Origin: Streptomyces sp. Go-475 | GTDB taxonomy: Bacteria; Actinomycetota; Actinomycetes; Streptomycetales; Streptomycetaceae | Assembly (NCBI RefSeq): GCF_003330845.1 | Contig: NZ_CP026121.1 | Location: forward strand, 5,747,501 to 5,811,500 | DNA length: 64,000 bases | Direction of reading: 5' to 3' | Shown here: positions 43,854 through 52,689 of the stretch, piece by piece | Layout of the letters: every line of letters starts with the position of its first letter | How positions within the stretch are numbered: position 1 is the first letter of the stretch | Position numbers and translations under genes: made by a program | The notes under the pieces: generated by a model | Seen by the model: only the letters and a program-made list of their open reading frames with translations | What the model was told of the DNA's origin: nothing | Databases searched by the model: none

Positions 43854-43942
43854 TTGTAGTCCTTACGGAGGGGCTTTATTGTCGTGAGCGCGCACTTGTA
43901 ACAGCTGATGGTGCTTCCAGGGTATTACGAGGGAGGGGCTCG

Positions 43943-44716
43943 ATGACGGACGCGGACACCACCACCACCGCCACCGCCGACTGGCAGGCCTGGCAGAAGA
44001 GCTGGGACCGGCAGCAGGAGTGGTACCTGCCCGACCGCGAGGAGCGGTTCACGATCATGCTCGACATGGTCGAGGCCGTCGTGGGCACCGCCCCGCGCGT
44101 GCTCGACCTCGCCTGCGGCACCGGCAGCATCACCGCCCGGCTGCTCGACCGGTTCCCGGACGCCACCAGCACCGGCGTCGACCTCGACCCGGCGCTCCTC
44201 GCCATCGCCGAGGGCACCTTCGCGGGCGACGACCGGGTCACCCTGGTCACCGCCGACCTCAAGGACCCCGACTGGCCCGCGAAGCTGCCGCACGACTCGT
44301 ACGACGCCGTCCTGACCGCGACGGCCCTGCACTGGCTGCACCAGGAACCCCTCGCGGACCTCTACGGCCAGGTCGCGGGACTCGTCCGCGACGGCGGTGT
44401 CTTCATGAACGCGGACCACATGATCGACGACACGACGCCCCGGATCAACGCCGCCGAGCGCGCGCAGCGCCACGCCCGCATGGAACAGGCCAGGGAATCC
44501 GGCGTCCTCGGCTGGACCGAGTGGTGGCAGCTGGCCGCCAAGGACCCGGTCCTCGCCGAGCCCACGGCCCGGCGCTACGAGATCTACGGCGACCACGCGG
44601 ACGGTGACATGCCGTCGGTGGCGTGGCACGCGCGCGTACTGCGCGAAAAGGGGTTCGGCGAGGCCAGGCCGGTGTGGTGCTCGCCCTCGGACACCCTGCT
44701 GCTCGCCCTGAAGTAG
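43943..44716 (+). CDS. Class I SAM-dependent methyltransferase
   Basis: A 257-residue protein with the SAM-binding motif I RVLDLACGTGSITARLLDRFP, acidic loop VDLDPALLAIAEGTF, and motif IV SYDAVLTATALHWL. The substrate is unknown. GAGGGAGGGGCTCG precedes the ATG. A strong terminator follows. Confidence 0.87.
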   Translation: MTDADTTTTATADWQAWQKSWDRQQEWYLPDREERFTIMLDMVEAVVGTAPRVLDLACGTGSITARLLDRFPDATSTGVDLDPALLAIAEGTFAGDDRVTLVTADLKDPDWPAKLPHDSYDAVLTATALHWLHQEPLADLYGQVAGLVRDGGVFMNADHMIDDTTPRINAAERAQRHARMEQARESGVLGWTEWWQLAAKDPVLAEPTARRYEIYGDHADGDMPSVAWHARVLREKGFGEARPVWCSPSDTLLLALK

Positions 44717-44734
44717 ACCGCGCGACGGACGCGA

Positions 44735-44767
44735 AGGGGGCGGTACGGAGATCCCGTACCGCCCCCT
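44735..44767. terminator. Bidirectional terminator
   Basis: A 13-bp stem GGGGGCGGTACGG / CCGTACCGCCCCC with a five-base loop, between the methyltransferase gene and the convergent ABC ATPase gene. Confidence 0.87.
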
Positions 44768-44781
44768 GGCCGTGCGTACCG

Positions 44782-45543
44782 TCAGAGCACCTTGGACAGG
44801 AACGACTTCGTCCGCTCGTGCTGCGGGTTGGTCAGCACCTCGCGCGGGTGGCCGGATTCGACCACCACACCGCCGTCCATGAAGACCAGGCTGTCGCCCA
44901 CCTCGCGGGCGAAGCCCATCTCGTGGGTGACGACGATCATCGTCATGCCGGACTCGGCGAGGTCGCGCATCACGTCCAGGACGTCACCGACCAGCTCCGG
45001 GTCGAGCGCCGAGGTCGGCTCGTCGAACAGCATCAGCTTCGGGTCCATGGCGAGGGCCCGGGCGATGGCGACGCGCTGCTGCTGGCCGCCGGAGAGCTGC
45101 GAGGGGTAGTTGCCCGCCTTGTCGGCCAGGCCCACCCGGTCCAGCAGCTCCAGGGCGCGCAGCCGGGCCTGGCTCTTGTTCACGCCCTTGACCTGGACCG
45201 GCGCCTCCATGACGTTCTCCACGGCCGTCATGTGCGGGAACAGGTTGAAGCGCTGGAAGACCATGCCGATGTCCCGGCGCTTGCGGGCGACCTCGCTGTC
45301 CTTCAGCTCGTAGAGCTTGTCGCCCTTCTGCCGGTAGCCGACCAGCTCGCCGTCGACGTACAGGCGGCCCGCGTTGATCTTCTCCAGGTGGTTGATGCAC
45401 CGCAGGAAGGTCGACTTGCCGGAACCGGACGGTCCGATGAGGCAGAACACCTCGCCGGACTTCACCTCCAGGTCGATGCCCTTGAGGACCTCGACGGGGC
45501 CGAAGGACTTGTGGACGCCCTCGGCCTTCACCATGGCGGTCAT
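44782..45543 (-). CDS. Polar amino-acid ABC transporter ATPase
   Basis: A 253-residue ATPase with Walker [10 protein letters not shown], signature [15 protein letters not shown], Walker B LMLFDEP and the switch His in VTHEMGFA. It belongs to the GlnQ/HisP group. It overlaps the permease gene by ATGA and works with the two genes upstream as one importer. Confidence 0.94.
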   Translation of the reverse strand: MTAMVKAEGVHKSFGPVEVLKGIDLEVKSGEVFCLIGPSGSGKSTFLRCINHLEKINAGRLYVDGELVGYRQKGDKLYELKDSEVARKRRDIGMVFQRFNLFPHMTAVENVMEAPVQVKGVNKSQARLRALELLDRVGLADKAGNYPSQLSGGQQQRVAIARALAMDPKLMLFDEPTSALDPELVGDVLDVMRDLAESGMTMIVVTHEMGFAREVGDSLVFMDGGVVVESGHPREVLTNPQHERTKSFLSKVL

Positions 45544-46481
45544 GCGGTGCCTCCCGTCGTCGACGAGCGGTTGGACAGGGACAGCACGTTCGCCTTGATC
45601 TTCTGGAACGGCGTGGCCGGCAGCGAGCGGCTGGAGCCACGCGCGTAGTACCGCTCCAGGTAGTACTGGCCGACGCTGAAGACCGAGGTCAGCAGCAGGT
45701 ACCAGGCAGCCGCCAGGAACAGCATCTCGGCGGGGGCGCCGGAGGTCTGGCCGATGTCCTGGGCGGCGCGCAGCAGCTCGGGGTACTGGACGACCGAGAC
45801 CAGCGAGGTCGTCTTCAGCATGTTGATGACCTCGTTGCCCGTCGGCGGCACGATCACGCGCATCGCCTGCGGGATGACGATCCGGCGCAGCGTCCTGGTG
45901 TGGCTCATGCCCAGCGCGTGCGACGCCTCGGTCTGGCCCTCGTCGACCGAGAGCAGGCCTGCCCGGCAGATCTCCGCCATGTAGGCCGCCTCGTTGAGGC
46001 CGAGGCCCAGCAGCGCCGTCAGGAACGGGGTCATGAAGTCCGACCACTCGTCCTTGTAGAACGGCCCGAGGTTGATGTATTCGAAGACCAGGCCCAGGTT
46101 GAACCAGACGATCAGCTGGACCAGGACCGGGGTGCCGCGGAAAAACCAGATGTAGAACCACGCGATCGACGAGGTCACCGGGTTCTTCGACAGGCGCATC
46201 ACGGCGAGCAGGACACCGCCGACGATGCCGATCGCCATGGACAGGACGGTCAGCAGGAGCGTCTTGCCGACGCCGTCCAGGATGCGGTCGTCGAAGAAGT
46301 AGTCCGGGATCGCGTCCCAGTTGATCTTGCCCTGGGAGAACGCGTAGACGATGCCGCCCAGCAGGGCGAGGGCGACGACGGCGGAGACGTACCGTCCGTA
46401 GTGCCGGACCGGGATGGCCTTGATGGCCTCCGGGCCGGACGGGGGCGTGTCCGCCGCCGTCTTGTCGATGTCAACAGTCAC
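45540..46481 (-). CDS. Polar amino-acid ABC transporter permease
   Basis: A 313-residue permease of the HisM/GlnP group with five helices, [12 protein letters not shown] and the EAA-like loop [29 protein letters not shown]. It carries N- and C-terminal extensions beyond the usual 220 residues. Only one permease gene is present, so a homodimer is expected. The start is GTG 46481. Confidence 0.92.
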   Translation of the reverse strand: MTVDIDKTAADTPPSGPEAIKAIPVRHYGRYVSAVVALALLGGIVYAFSQGKINWDAIPDYFFDDRILDGVGKTLLLTVLSMAIGIVGGVLLAVMRLSKNPVTSSIAWFYIWFFRGTPVLVQLIVWFNLGLVFEYINLGPFYKDEWSDFMTPFLTALLGLGLNEAAYMAEICRAGLLSVDEGQTEASHALGMSHTRTLRRIVIPQAMRVIVPPTGNEVINMLKTTSLVSVVQYPELLRAAQDIGQTSGAPAEMLFLAAAWYLLLTSVFSVGQYYLERYYARGSSRSLPATPFQKIKANVLSLSNRSSTTGGTA

Positions 46482-46513
46482 GGGTGTTGCCTTTCAGTGC
46501 CGCTGCGTCGCGG

Positions 46514-47464
46514 TCACTTGCCGCCGTTGATGGTGGCTTCCTTGACGGCGCCGTCCGTGACGCCCCACTTCTTCATGATCTTGTCGTACTCGCCGTTGTC
46601 GATGATCGCGTCCAGCGCGGCCTTGAGGGCGTCCCGCAGCTGCGTCTGGTTCTTGGCGACCGCGATGCCGTACGGGGCGGCCTCGACCTGCTCGCCGACC
46701 AGCTGGAAGTCCTTGCCGCCGCCGGAGGTCTTCACGGCGTACGCGGCGACCGGGAAGTCGGACGAGCCGGCGTCGGCACCGCCCGCGCGCAGGCGGGTCT
46801 GGGCCTGCTGGTCGTTGTCGAAGGGCTCGATGGCGATCTTCTTGCCGGCCGGGCACTTCTTCGACTCCGCCTTGGCGAGGTCCTCCGAGACCGTGCCGCG
46901 CTGCAGCACGATCTTCTTGCCGCACAGGTCGGACCAGGTCTTGATGCCCTGGTCGTCGCCCTTCTTGGTGTAGATCGACACACCGGCGGTGAAGTAGTCC
47001 ACGAAGTCGACGCCCTCGCCGACCTTCTTGCCGGTGTCGGAGTCGATGCCCTCCTGGCGGTCCTTGGTGTCGGTCATCGCGGACATGGCGATGTCGTACC
47101 GCTTGGAGCGCAGACCCGTGATCAGCGTGTCGAAGGTGCCGTTCTCGAACTGGAAGTCGACCCCGAGCTGCTTGCCCATGGCAGCGGCGAGGTCCGGGTC
47201 GATGCCGACCGTCTTGCCCGAGCTGTCCTTGAACTCGACCGGGGCGTAGGCGATGTCGGAACCGACCTTGATGACGCCCTTGTCGCGGATGGCCTTGGGC
47301 AACTTGTCGGCGAGCGGGGCCGAGGCCGCCGTGTCGCTGGAGCCGTTGTCCTTGGTCTGGTCACCGCAGCCGGTGAGCATCAGCGCGCCTGCGACCGCGA
47401 TCGCACCGACCGCTGCTAGCCGGGAGCGGGCGGCGGTCGTACGACGGGTGGAGCTTGCGGTCAT
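46514..47464 (-). CDS. Amino-acid-binding lipoprotein of the ABC transporter
   Basis: A 316-residue family 3 solute-binding protein. The signal peptide ends in the lipobox LMLTGCGD; the mature part has IKVGSDIAYAPVEFKDSSGKTVGIDPDLAAAMG. The exact amino acid (glutamate, glutamine, arginine or other) cannot be told. GGAGGAAC precedes ATG 47464. Its leader contains four tandem hairpins at 47511-47611, which may control expression of the operon. Confidence 0.9.
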   Translation of the reverse strand: MTASSTRRTTAARSRLAAVGAIAVAGALMLTGCGDQTKDNGSSDTAASAPLADKLPKAIRDKGVIKVGSDIAYAPVEFKDSSGKTVGIDPDLAAAMGKQLGVDFQFENGTFDTLITGLRSKRYDIAMSAMTDTKDRQEGIDSDTGKKVGEGVDFVDYFTAGVSIYTKKGDDQGIKTWSDLCGKKIVLQRGTVSEDLAKAESKKCPAGKKIAIEPFDNDQQAQTRLRAGGADAGSSDFPVAAYAVKTSGGGKDFQLVGEQVEAAPYGIAVAKNQTQLRDALKAALDAIIDNGEYDKIMKKWGVTDGAVKEATINGGK

Positions 47465-47510
47465 GGTGGGTTCCTCCGGCGGATGGGTGGAGTTGCCGAT
47501 GGGGCGGGAC

Positions 47511-47611
47511 GCTGCCGATGGGTTCGGCAGCGCCTGGACTGCCGGCGGTGCCGGCAGAGCCGTGGACTGCCGAGGGGTCGGCAGTGCCGTGGACTGCCGA
47601 GGGTCGGCAGT
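47511..47611 (-). repeat. Four tandem hairpins in the leader of the amino-acid transporter operon
   Basis: Four inverted repeats in a row: 47511-47531 (GCTGCCGA / TCGGCAGC), 47539-47557 (CTGCCGGC / GCCGGCAG), 47566-47585 and 47593-47611 (both ACTGCCGA / TCGGCAGT), with loops of three to five bases. The arms differ between units but stay complementary, a sign of conserved pairing. Spacing is about 27 bp. Confidence 0.85.
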
Positions 47612-48141
47612 GCCGTGGGTCGACGAGAACACACGTCTTCGAGTGTCGCGACCTCGTGTGATTACGGCATCTTGCCATTCGGACTGCGCCATTCTGGGGG
47701 CCAGCCATGTCAAAATCGGATAACGGGCGACCCCCGAACCGCACCACTCCGGTACATCACGGCCGGACCTTCTGTGGGAATCATTCCTTCCGGCCGGAAG
47801 ATCTTCGGCATATCCCGGGATTTCGAGACGGGGGCCGAGGGCTTCGCCGACGCATGAGCGGTTGTCGATGGTTTGTCCAGGCCTTGTCCTGATTTTGGAC
47901 GAAGAGTCAGGGCACCGGCATGTGACCTTCGCGTTATGGACTCGTCGTCGGCGGCGTCCGTCCGGTAAGAAGGGTCTTTACACCCCTCATCCGGGGCTCA
48001 GGGCGCGTGTGCGGCGCGCCCGTCGCGTACGCGCCCGTACGTATCACGTACACAGCACGACCATGGCCGTACGCGGTCCCGCCCACCCCTCACCAGGAGT
48101 GGCCACCCTCAAACCGAAGAAGATCTAAGGGGTAGAACCAA
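47612..48141. other. Intergenic region between the transporter and malic enzyme genes
   Basis: 530 bases with no supported gene. It must carry the promoters of both divergent units. TTGACA occurs on the minus strand at 47713-47708 but without a good -10. Around 48020-48075 there are several overlapping CGTAC/GTACG inverted repeats that may be an operator for the malic enzyme gene. Confidence 0.5.
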
Positions 48142-49374
48142 GTGGCAGCGGAGATCGTCAATCCTCGCAGCGAGAGCAAGACCGGAGATACGGGCGGCGA
48201 GGGCGGTGCGGAGCCCCTCGACTCCTTCGACCCGGCGTTCGCGCTGCACCGCGGCGGCAAGATGGCCGTGCAGGCCACCGTGCCGGTCCGTGACAAGGAC
48301 GACCTGTCCCTGGCGTACACGCCCGGCGTCGCGAAGGTGTGCAGCGCGATCGCCGAGCAGCCGGAGCTGGTGCACGACTACACGTGGAAGTCGTCGGTCG
48401 TCGCCGTCGTGACGGACGGTACGGCCGTGCTGGGGCTCGGTGACATCGGGCCCGAGGCCTCCCTCCCGGTGATGGAGGGCAAGGCGATCCTGTTCAAGCA
48501 GTTCGGCGGCGTGGACGCGGTCCCCATCGCGCTGAACTGCACGGACGTCGACGAGATCGTCGAGACGGTGGTGCGGCTCGCGCCGTCGTTCGGCGGGGTC
48601 AACCTGGAGGACATCTCGGCGCCGCGGTGCTTCGAGATCGAGCGGAAGCTGCAGGAGCGGCTGGACATTCCGGTCTTCCACGACGACCAGCACGGTACGG
48701 CGGTCGTGACGCTGGCCGCCCTGCGGAACGCCGCGCGGCTGAGCGGGCGGGCGGTCGGGGACCTGCGGGCCGTCATCTCCGGCGCCGGCGCGGCGGGTGT
48801 CGCCATCGCGAAGATGCTGGTCGAGGCCGGGATCGGGGATGTCGCGGTGGCCGACCGCAAGGGTGTCGTGTCGGCGGACCGGGACGACCTCACGCCGGTG
48901 AAGCGGGAGCTGGCCGGGTTCACGAACAAGGCGGGGATCAGCGGGTCGCTGGAGGCGGCGCTGGCCGGGGCCGACGTGTTCATCGGGGTCTCGGGAGGGA
49001 CCGTGCCGGAGTCCGCGGTCGCGTCCATGGCCGAGGGCGCGTTCGTCTTCGCCATGGCGAACCCGAATCCGGAGGTGCACCCCGAGGTCGCGCACAAGTA
49101 CGCGGCGGTGGTCGCCACCGGGCGGTCGGACTTCCCGAACCAGATCAACAACGTGCTGGCGTTTCCGGGGATCTTCGCGGGGGCGCTGCAGGTGCGGGCC
49201 TCCCGGATCACCGAGGGGATGAAGCTGGCCGCCGCGGAGGCGCTGGCGGCCGTGGTCGGGGACGACCTCGCGGCCGACTACGTCATCCCGTCGCCGTTCG
49301 ACGAGCGGGTCGCGCCGGCGGTGACGGCGGCGGTGGCGGCGGCTGCTCGGGCCGAGGGTGTGGCTCGGCGCTGA
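48142..49374 (+). CDS. Malic enzyme
   Basis: A 410-residue short-type malic enzyme that oxidatively decarboxylates malate to pyruvate. YTPGVAKVCSAIAEQPELVHDYTWK, the substrate-binding FHDDQHGTAVVTLAALRNA and the nucleotide fold VISGAGAAGVAIAKMLVEAG are all present. By position it matches the S. coelicolor gene reported to be NADP-dependent, which supplies NADPH for lipid and polyketide synthesis. GTG 48142 follows AAGGGGTAGA. Confidence 0.92.
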   Translation: MAAEIVNPRSESKTGDTGGEGGAEPLDSFDPAFALHRGGKMAVQATVPVRDKDDLSLAYTPGVAKVCSAIAEQPELVHDYTWKSSVVAVVTDGTAVLGLGDIGPEASLPVMEGKAILFKQFGGVDAVPIALNCTDVDEIVETVVRLAPSFGGVNLEDISAPRCFEIERKLQERLDIPVFHDDQHGTAVVTLAALRNAARLSGRAVGDLRAVISGAGAAGVAIAKMLVEAGIGDVAVADRKGVVSADRDDLTPVKRELAGFTNKAGISGSLEAALAGADVFIGVSGGTVPESAVASMAEGAFVFAMANPNPEVHPEVAHKYAAVVATGRSDFPNQINNVLAFPGIFAGALQVRASRITEGMKLAAAEALAAVVGDDLAADYVIPSPFDERVAPAVTAAVAAAARAEGVARR

Positions 49375-49396
49375 CGTTGCCGGTCGTTGTGTGAGG

Positions 49397-49423
49397 TGGC
49401 CCCGTCCGGGTTCGGGCGGGGTC
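49397..49423 (+). terminator. Terminator after malic enzyme
   Basis: GGCCCCGTCCGGG pairs with the following GGGCGGGGTC through a short loop, 23 bases after the stop, and is followed by ATTTCTTT, one of few T-rich tails in the window. Confidence 0.7.
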
Positions 49424-49586
49424 ATTTCTTTGCCGGGGAGATCGGCTGTTCGGGTGGTTCCGGGGGGTTCCGATGCCTGCGCCGGCCTGTGGCTGCCTGA
49501 TCCGGCTGCTGCGGGCGCGCGGGAGCGGGCCACCGGTTCGCTTCAGCTGGGGGCAGGCGTGCCGCTGGGGGCGGCACGGGTGGGCG

Positions 49587-49634
49587 TGGGGGTCCCCCCT
49601 GCTCGAGCGAAGCCGAGAGCTTGGGGGAGGCACC
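49587..49634. repeat. Streptomyces dispersed palindromic repeat
   Basis: The segment contains GGGGTCCCCCC, then GCTCGAGCGAAGCCGAGAGC, then TTGGGGGAGGC. The CCCCC and GGGGG arms enclose GCTC..GAGAGC. I recall this CTCGAGCGAAGCCGAGAGCT element recurring between genes of many Streptomyces genomes. Confidence 0.6.
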
Positions 49635-49754
49635 ACGTTCCGCCGGGTTGCGGGCCCGCCGGCACCGGCACCGAGTTGCCGCTCCTGGCAAGAGGGTGTG
49701 TCTCACAGGCCCGTATGGTTCCTTCGGTTCCTCGGGGAACCTATCGTCAAGGTC

Positions 49755-50720
49755 ATGTTCGCTGTCTACGCCGCCCGAATCGACCGCGACCAGCCGCTGT
49801 CCGGCCTGGAGTTGGGGGAGCGCCCGGCTCCCGAGGTCCGCCCCGGCTGGAGCACCGTCACGGTCAAGGCCGCCTCCCTCAACCACCACGACCTCTGGTC
49901 CCTGCGCGGTGTGGGCCTCGCAGAGGACAAGCTGCCGATGATCCTCGGCTGTGACGCCGCCGGCGTCGACGAGGACGGCAACGAGGTCGTCCTGCACTCC
50001 GTGATCGGACAGAGCGGGCACGGGGTCGGCCCGAAGGAACCCCGGTCCATCCTGACCGAGCGCTACCAGGGCACCTTCGCGGAGCAGGTCGCCGTGCCGA
50101 CCTGGAACATCCTGCCCAAGCCCAAGGAGCTCTCCTTCGAGGAGGCCGCCTGTCTGCCCACGGCCTGGCTGACCGCGTACCGGATGCTGTTCACCAACGC
50201 GGGGGTGCGGCCCGGCGACTCCGTGCTGGTGCAGGGCGCCGGCGGTGGTGTCGCCACGGCCGCCATCGTGCTGGGGAAGGCCGCCGGGCTTCGGGTCTTC
50301 GCCACCAGCCGGGACGAGGCCAAGCGGAAGCGGGCCCTGGAGCTGGGGGCCGTGGAGGCGCTGGAGGCCGGGGCGCGGCTGCCGCAGCGGGTCGACGCCG
50401 TGATCGAGACCGTGGGTGCCGCCACCTGGTCGCATTCCGTGAAGTCGCTGAAGCCCGGCGGCACTCTGGTGATCTCCGGTGCCACCAGTGGCGACCGGCC
50501 CTCGCACGCCGAGCTGACCCGGATCTTCTTCCTGGAGCTCAAGGTCGTCGGGTCCACCATGGGGACCAAGGACGAGCTGGAGGATCTTCTTGCTTTCTGC
50601 GCCGCCACCGGCGTGCGGCCCGTCATCGACGAGGTCCTGCCCATGGACCGTGCGCGTGAGGGCTTCGAGCGGCTCGCTTCGGGTGAGCAGTTCGGGAAGG
50701 TCGTGCTGACCAATCCCTGA
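49755..50720 (+). CDS. Zinc-type alcohol dehydrogenase / quinone oxidoreductase family protein
   Basis: A 321-residue MDR-family oxidoreductase. N-terminal GroES-like domain (residues about 20-125, AASLNHHDLWSLRGVG, ILGCDAAGVD) and nucleotide-binding domain with VQGAGGGVATAAIVLGKAAGLRVFATSRDEAK. The structural-zinc cysteine cluster is absent, fitting the quinone-oxidoreductase branch. Substrate unknown. TATCGT seven bases before ATG 49755 suggests a leaderless mRNA. Confidence 0.85.
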   Translation: MFAVYAARIDRDQPLSGLELGERPAPEVRPGWSTVTVKAASLNHHDLWSLRGVGLAEDKLPMILGCDAAGVDEDGNEVVLHSVIGQSGHGVGPKEPRSILTERYQGTFAEQVAVPTWNILPKPKELSFEEAACLPTAWLTAYRMLFTNAGVRPGDSVLVQGAGGGVATAAIVLGKAAGLRVFATSRDEAKRKRALELGAVEALEAGARLPQRVDAVIETVGAATWSHSVKSLKPGGTLVISGATSGDRPSHAELTRIFFLELKVVGSTMGTKDELEDLLAFCAATGVRPVIDEVLPMDRAREGFERLASGEQFGKVVLTNP

Positions 50721-50773
50721 GGTGCGGTGGGTGTGAGTCGAACGGCCGGTCCGGGTTCGGGCCGGCCGTTGGC

Positions 50774-50818
50774 GTGTCAACTGTGGTTGACACGCGGGGC
50801 TTGTCAACGTAGGTTGAC
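50774..50818. promoter_or_regulatory. Promoter embedded in two palindromic operators of the HTH-ClpN module
   Basis: Palindrome 1, GTGTCAACTGTGGTTGACAC (50774-50793), contains -35 TTGACA (50787-50792). After a 17-base spacer comes -10 TAGGTT (50810-50815), which lies in palindrome 2, GTCAAC-GTAG-GTTGAC (50803-50818). ATG 50822 is six bases after the -10, so the mRNA should be leaderless. Both core elements sit in identical GTCAAC-N4-GTTGAC sites, so binding would block RNA polymerase fully. Confidence 0.85.
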
Positions 50819-50821
50819 GTC

Positions 50822-51031
50822 ATGACCGAAGCAACCGATCTGGCCGAGCGTGCCGGTGACCGTGATCCGCGGGTCGGCCTGCGGGCCGTCGCCGCGCTGC
50901 GCAGGCTGCTGGAGCAACTGGAAGCCGTTCAGGTGCGCAATGCGCGCAACCAGGGCTGGTCGTGGCAGGAGATCGCCGGCGAACTCGGTGTGAGCAGGCA
51001 GGCCGTGCACAAGAAGTACGGGAGGCATTGA
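50822..51031 (+). CDS. Small HTH protein, probable autoregulator of the ClpN module
   Basis: A 69-residue protein with a C-terminal HTH (WSWQEIAGELGVSRQAVHKKYG) and an N-terminal helix (residues about 18-40) suited to dimer formation. It overlaps the next gene by one base (TGATG) with GGAGG before it, so the two are co-expressed. Two perfect palindromes over its promoter are the obvious binding sites. Related HTH plus Clp-N gene pairs are known in actinobacteria. Confidence 0.85.
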   Translation: MTEATDLAERAGDRDPRVGLRAVAALRRLLEQLEAVQVRNARNQGWSWQEIAGELGVSRQAVHKKYGRH

Positions 51032-51603
51032 TGTTCGAGCGATTCACGAAAGATGCCCGGGATGTGGTGAAGAGCGCGTTCGAGTACGTGGAGGGGGGTG
51101 GTGGGGGCGGGCAGTGTGTGGAGCCGGAGCATCTGCTGCTCGCCCTGCTCGATCGGGACGGCAGTCGTGGGGCCTTCGCGCTCGCGGCTTCGGGGCTCGG
51201 CGAGGGCAAGGAGTCCGTGCGGGAGGCGCTGCGCGATGCGCGGAGGCGGGCCGGGCTGTCCCGGGCCGAGAGCGACGCGCTCGCCGGGCTGGGGATCGAC
51301 GTGGCGGAGATCGTCGCCCGGGTGGAGGAGGTGCACGGGGTCGGGGCGATGTCCGGCGACCGCACGGACAAGCGGTGGTGGTCGGGACGCTCCTCCTTCG
51401 GGCGGGGCGCCAAGGACGTGCTGGAGAGGTCGCTGCGGGTGGCTCTCGCGCAGCGGGACCGGCACATCGGTGACGAGCACATCCTGCTCGCCCTGACCAT
51501 GCGCCCCGGTGTGCCGGCCGAGGTCCTCGCCGACCACGGGGTGACGTACGAGTCCCTGGTGCGGGTGCTGTACGGCGGCGGTGGCGAGGCCAAGGCCGGA
51601 TGA
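51031..51603 (+). CDS. ClpC N-domain-only protein (ClpC2-like, no ATPase)
   Basis: A 190-residue protein made of the two helical repeats of the ClpC N-terminal domain: FTKDARDVVKSAFEYVEGG...EPEHLLLALL and FGRGAKDVLERSLRVALAQRDRHIGDEHILLAL. It has no Walker motifs, so it is not an unfoldase. The Glu residues of the two EH motifs (E33 and E149), which in ClpC form phospho-arginine pockets, are kept. Mycobacterial ClpC2 proteins of this kind can trap ClpC1-targeting antibiotics such as cyclomarin; a similar decoy or adaptor role is inferred. A Gly-rich loop (residues 22-27) is unusual. Confidence 0.87.
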   Translation: MFERFTKDARDVVKSAFEYVEGGGGGGQCVEPEHLLLALLDRDGSRGAFALAASGLGEGKESVREALRDARRRAGLSRAESDALAGLGIDVAEIVARVEEVHGVGAMSGDRTDKRWWSGRSSFGRGAKDVLERSLRVALAQRDRHIGDEHILLALTMRPGVPAEVLADHGVTYESLVRVLYGGGGEAKAG

Positions 51604-51614
51604 GCCGCGGTCTC

Positions 51615-52688
51615 CTACTGCTTCGGGGTGCGCAGGAGCGCCCCTATGCGGGCCGCCGCCGTCGACAGGTGGCGGCGGGCGTCGCGCAGTTGGTCGGAGG
51701 TGACGCCGTGGTCGCGGGCCGCGTCGCGGATGTCGTCCCGGAAGCGGTCGAGGAGGCGGTCGAGGTCGCGGGCGGGGTCGCCGGTGGAGTCTGCGGCGTC
51801 CTCGTGGGCCCAGGCCGGTTCGTAGGAGGCTGGGAAGCCCTCCGCGGGCTGTGAGCCGGCCGGCTCCGGTGCCGGCTTGCCCGCCGCCGTGCCGCCGCCC
51901 GTGCCGGTCCAGTCGAAGCCGAACTCCTTGCCGTAGTCCTTGCCGAACTCGCCCATCTCCTTGGCCAGTTCGCTCAGGCCCTCGCGCAGGCCCGTCGGCC
52001 AGTCGCCGCGGGCGAAGTGGTCCTGCACCTGTTCCTGGACGCGGCGGGCGATGCGCTGCACCTGCTCCTGGGCCTGGGCGCGGGCCTGCTCCTGGGCCTC
52101 CTTCGCCTGGCGGCGGGCCCGCTGGGCTTCCTCGCGGGCGCGGCGGCTCTCGTCCTTGGCGCGCCGGGCCTGCTCCTTCCACTCCTGCCGGGCGCGGCGC
52201 ATCTCCTCCTTGGCGATGCGCCAGGTCTCCTTGTCGCCGTACGGGGAGAAGTCGCCGTACGGGGTGCCCTCCGCGCCGGGGGTACCGGTGCCGTTGCCCC
52301 GGCGGGCCTCGGTCGCCGCGGCGCGCATTTCGCGGCGCAGGTCGCCCGCGGCTCCGCGCACGTCGGCCTGGATCTCGGCGGCCAGCTCCGCGACCGACTC
52401 CCGGATCTCCAGCTCCAGGTCGGCCAGCTCGCCGCTGCGGTCGGCCAGTTCGGCGCGGCCCGCGTCCGTGATCGAGTACACCTTGCGGCCGCCCTCGGTG
52501 GTGTGGGTGACCAGGCCCTCCGCCTCCAGCTTGGCCAGGCGCGGGTAGACCGTGCCCGCCGACGGTGCGTACAGCCCCTGGAAGCGCTCCTCCAGGAGGC
52601 GGATCACCTCGTAGCCGTGTCGGGGAGCCTCGTCCAGCAGCTTCAGCAGGTAGAGGCGGAGGCGGCCATGGGCGAAGACGGGGGGCAT
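51615..52688 (-). CDS. PadR-family regulator with long coiled coil
   Basis: A 357-residue protein. Residues 1-95 form the PadR winged helix (LRLYLLKLLDEAPRHGYEVIRLLEERFQGLYAPSAGTVYPRLAKLEAEGLV). Residues about 100-260 are a highly charged helical region rich in RRAREEAQRAR, then an acidic tail. PadR proteins are normally about 110-180 residues, so the extension is unusual. ATG 52688 is chosen; it lies one base from the stop of the DUF4097 gene upstream, so both are in one operon. An operator-like repeat lies before that operon. Confidence 0.87.
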   Translation of the reverse strand: MPPVFAHGRLRLYLLKLLDEAPRHGYEVIRLLEERFQGLYAPSAGTVYPRLAKLEAEGLVTHTTEGGRKVYSITDAGRAELADRSGELADLELEIRESVAELAAEIQADVRGAAGDLRREMRAAATEARRGNGTGTPGAEGTPYGDFSPYGDKETWRIAKEEMRRARQEWKEQARRAKDESRRAREEAQRARRQAKEAQEQARAQAQEQVQRIARRVQEQVQDHFARGDWPTGLREGLSELAKEMGEFGKDYGKEFGFDWTGTGGGTAAGKPAPEPAGSQPAEGFPASYEPAWAHEDAADSTGDPARDLDRLLDRFRDDIRDAARDHGVTSDQLRDARRHLSTAAARIGALLRTPKQ

Positions 52689-52689
52689 G

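Larger units (their letters stand above)
49375..49754. other. 380-base intergenic region with terminator and dispersed repeat
   Basis: It holds the malic enzyme terminator, a dispersed palindromic repeat at 49587-49634, and at the right end the probable leaderless promoter of the oxidoreductase gene (TATCGT at 49742-49747). No gene is supported; open frames here are GC artefacts. Confidence 0.6.

Noticed and set aside
47708..47713. TTGACA on the minus strand as -35 of the amino-acid transporter operon
   Set aside because: No acceptable -10 sequence at 16-19 bases downstream.
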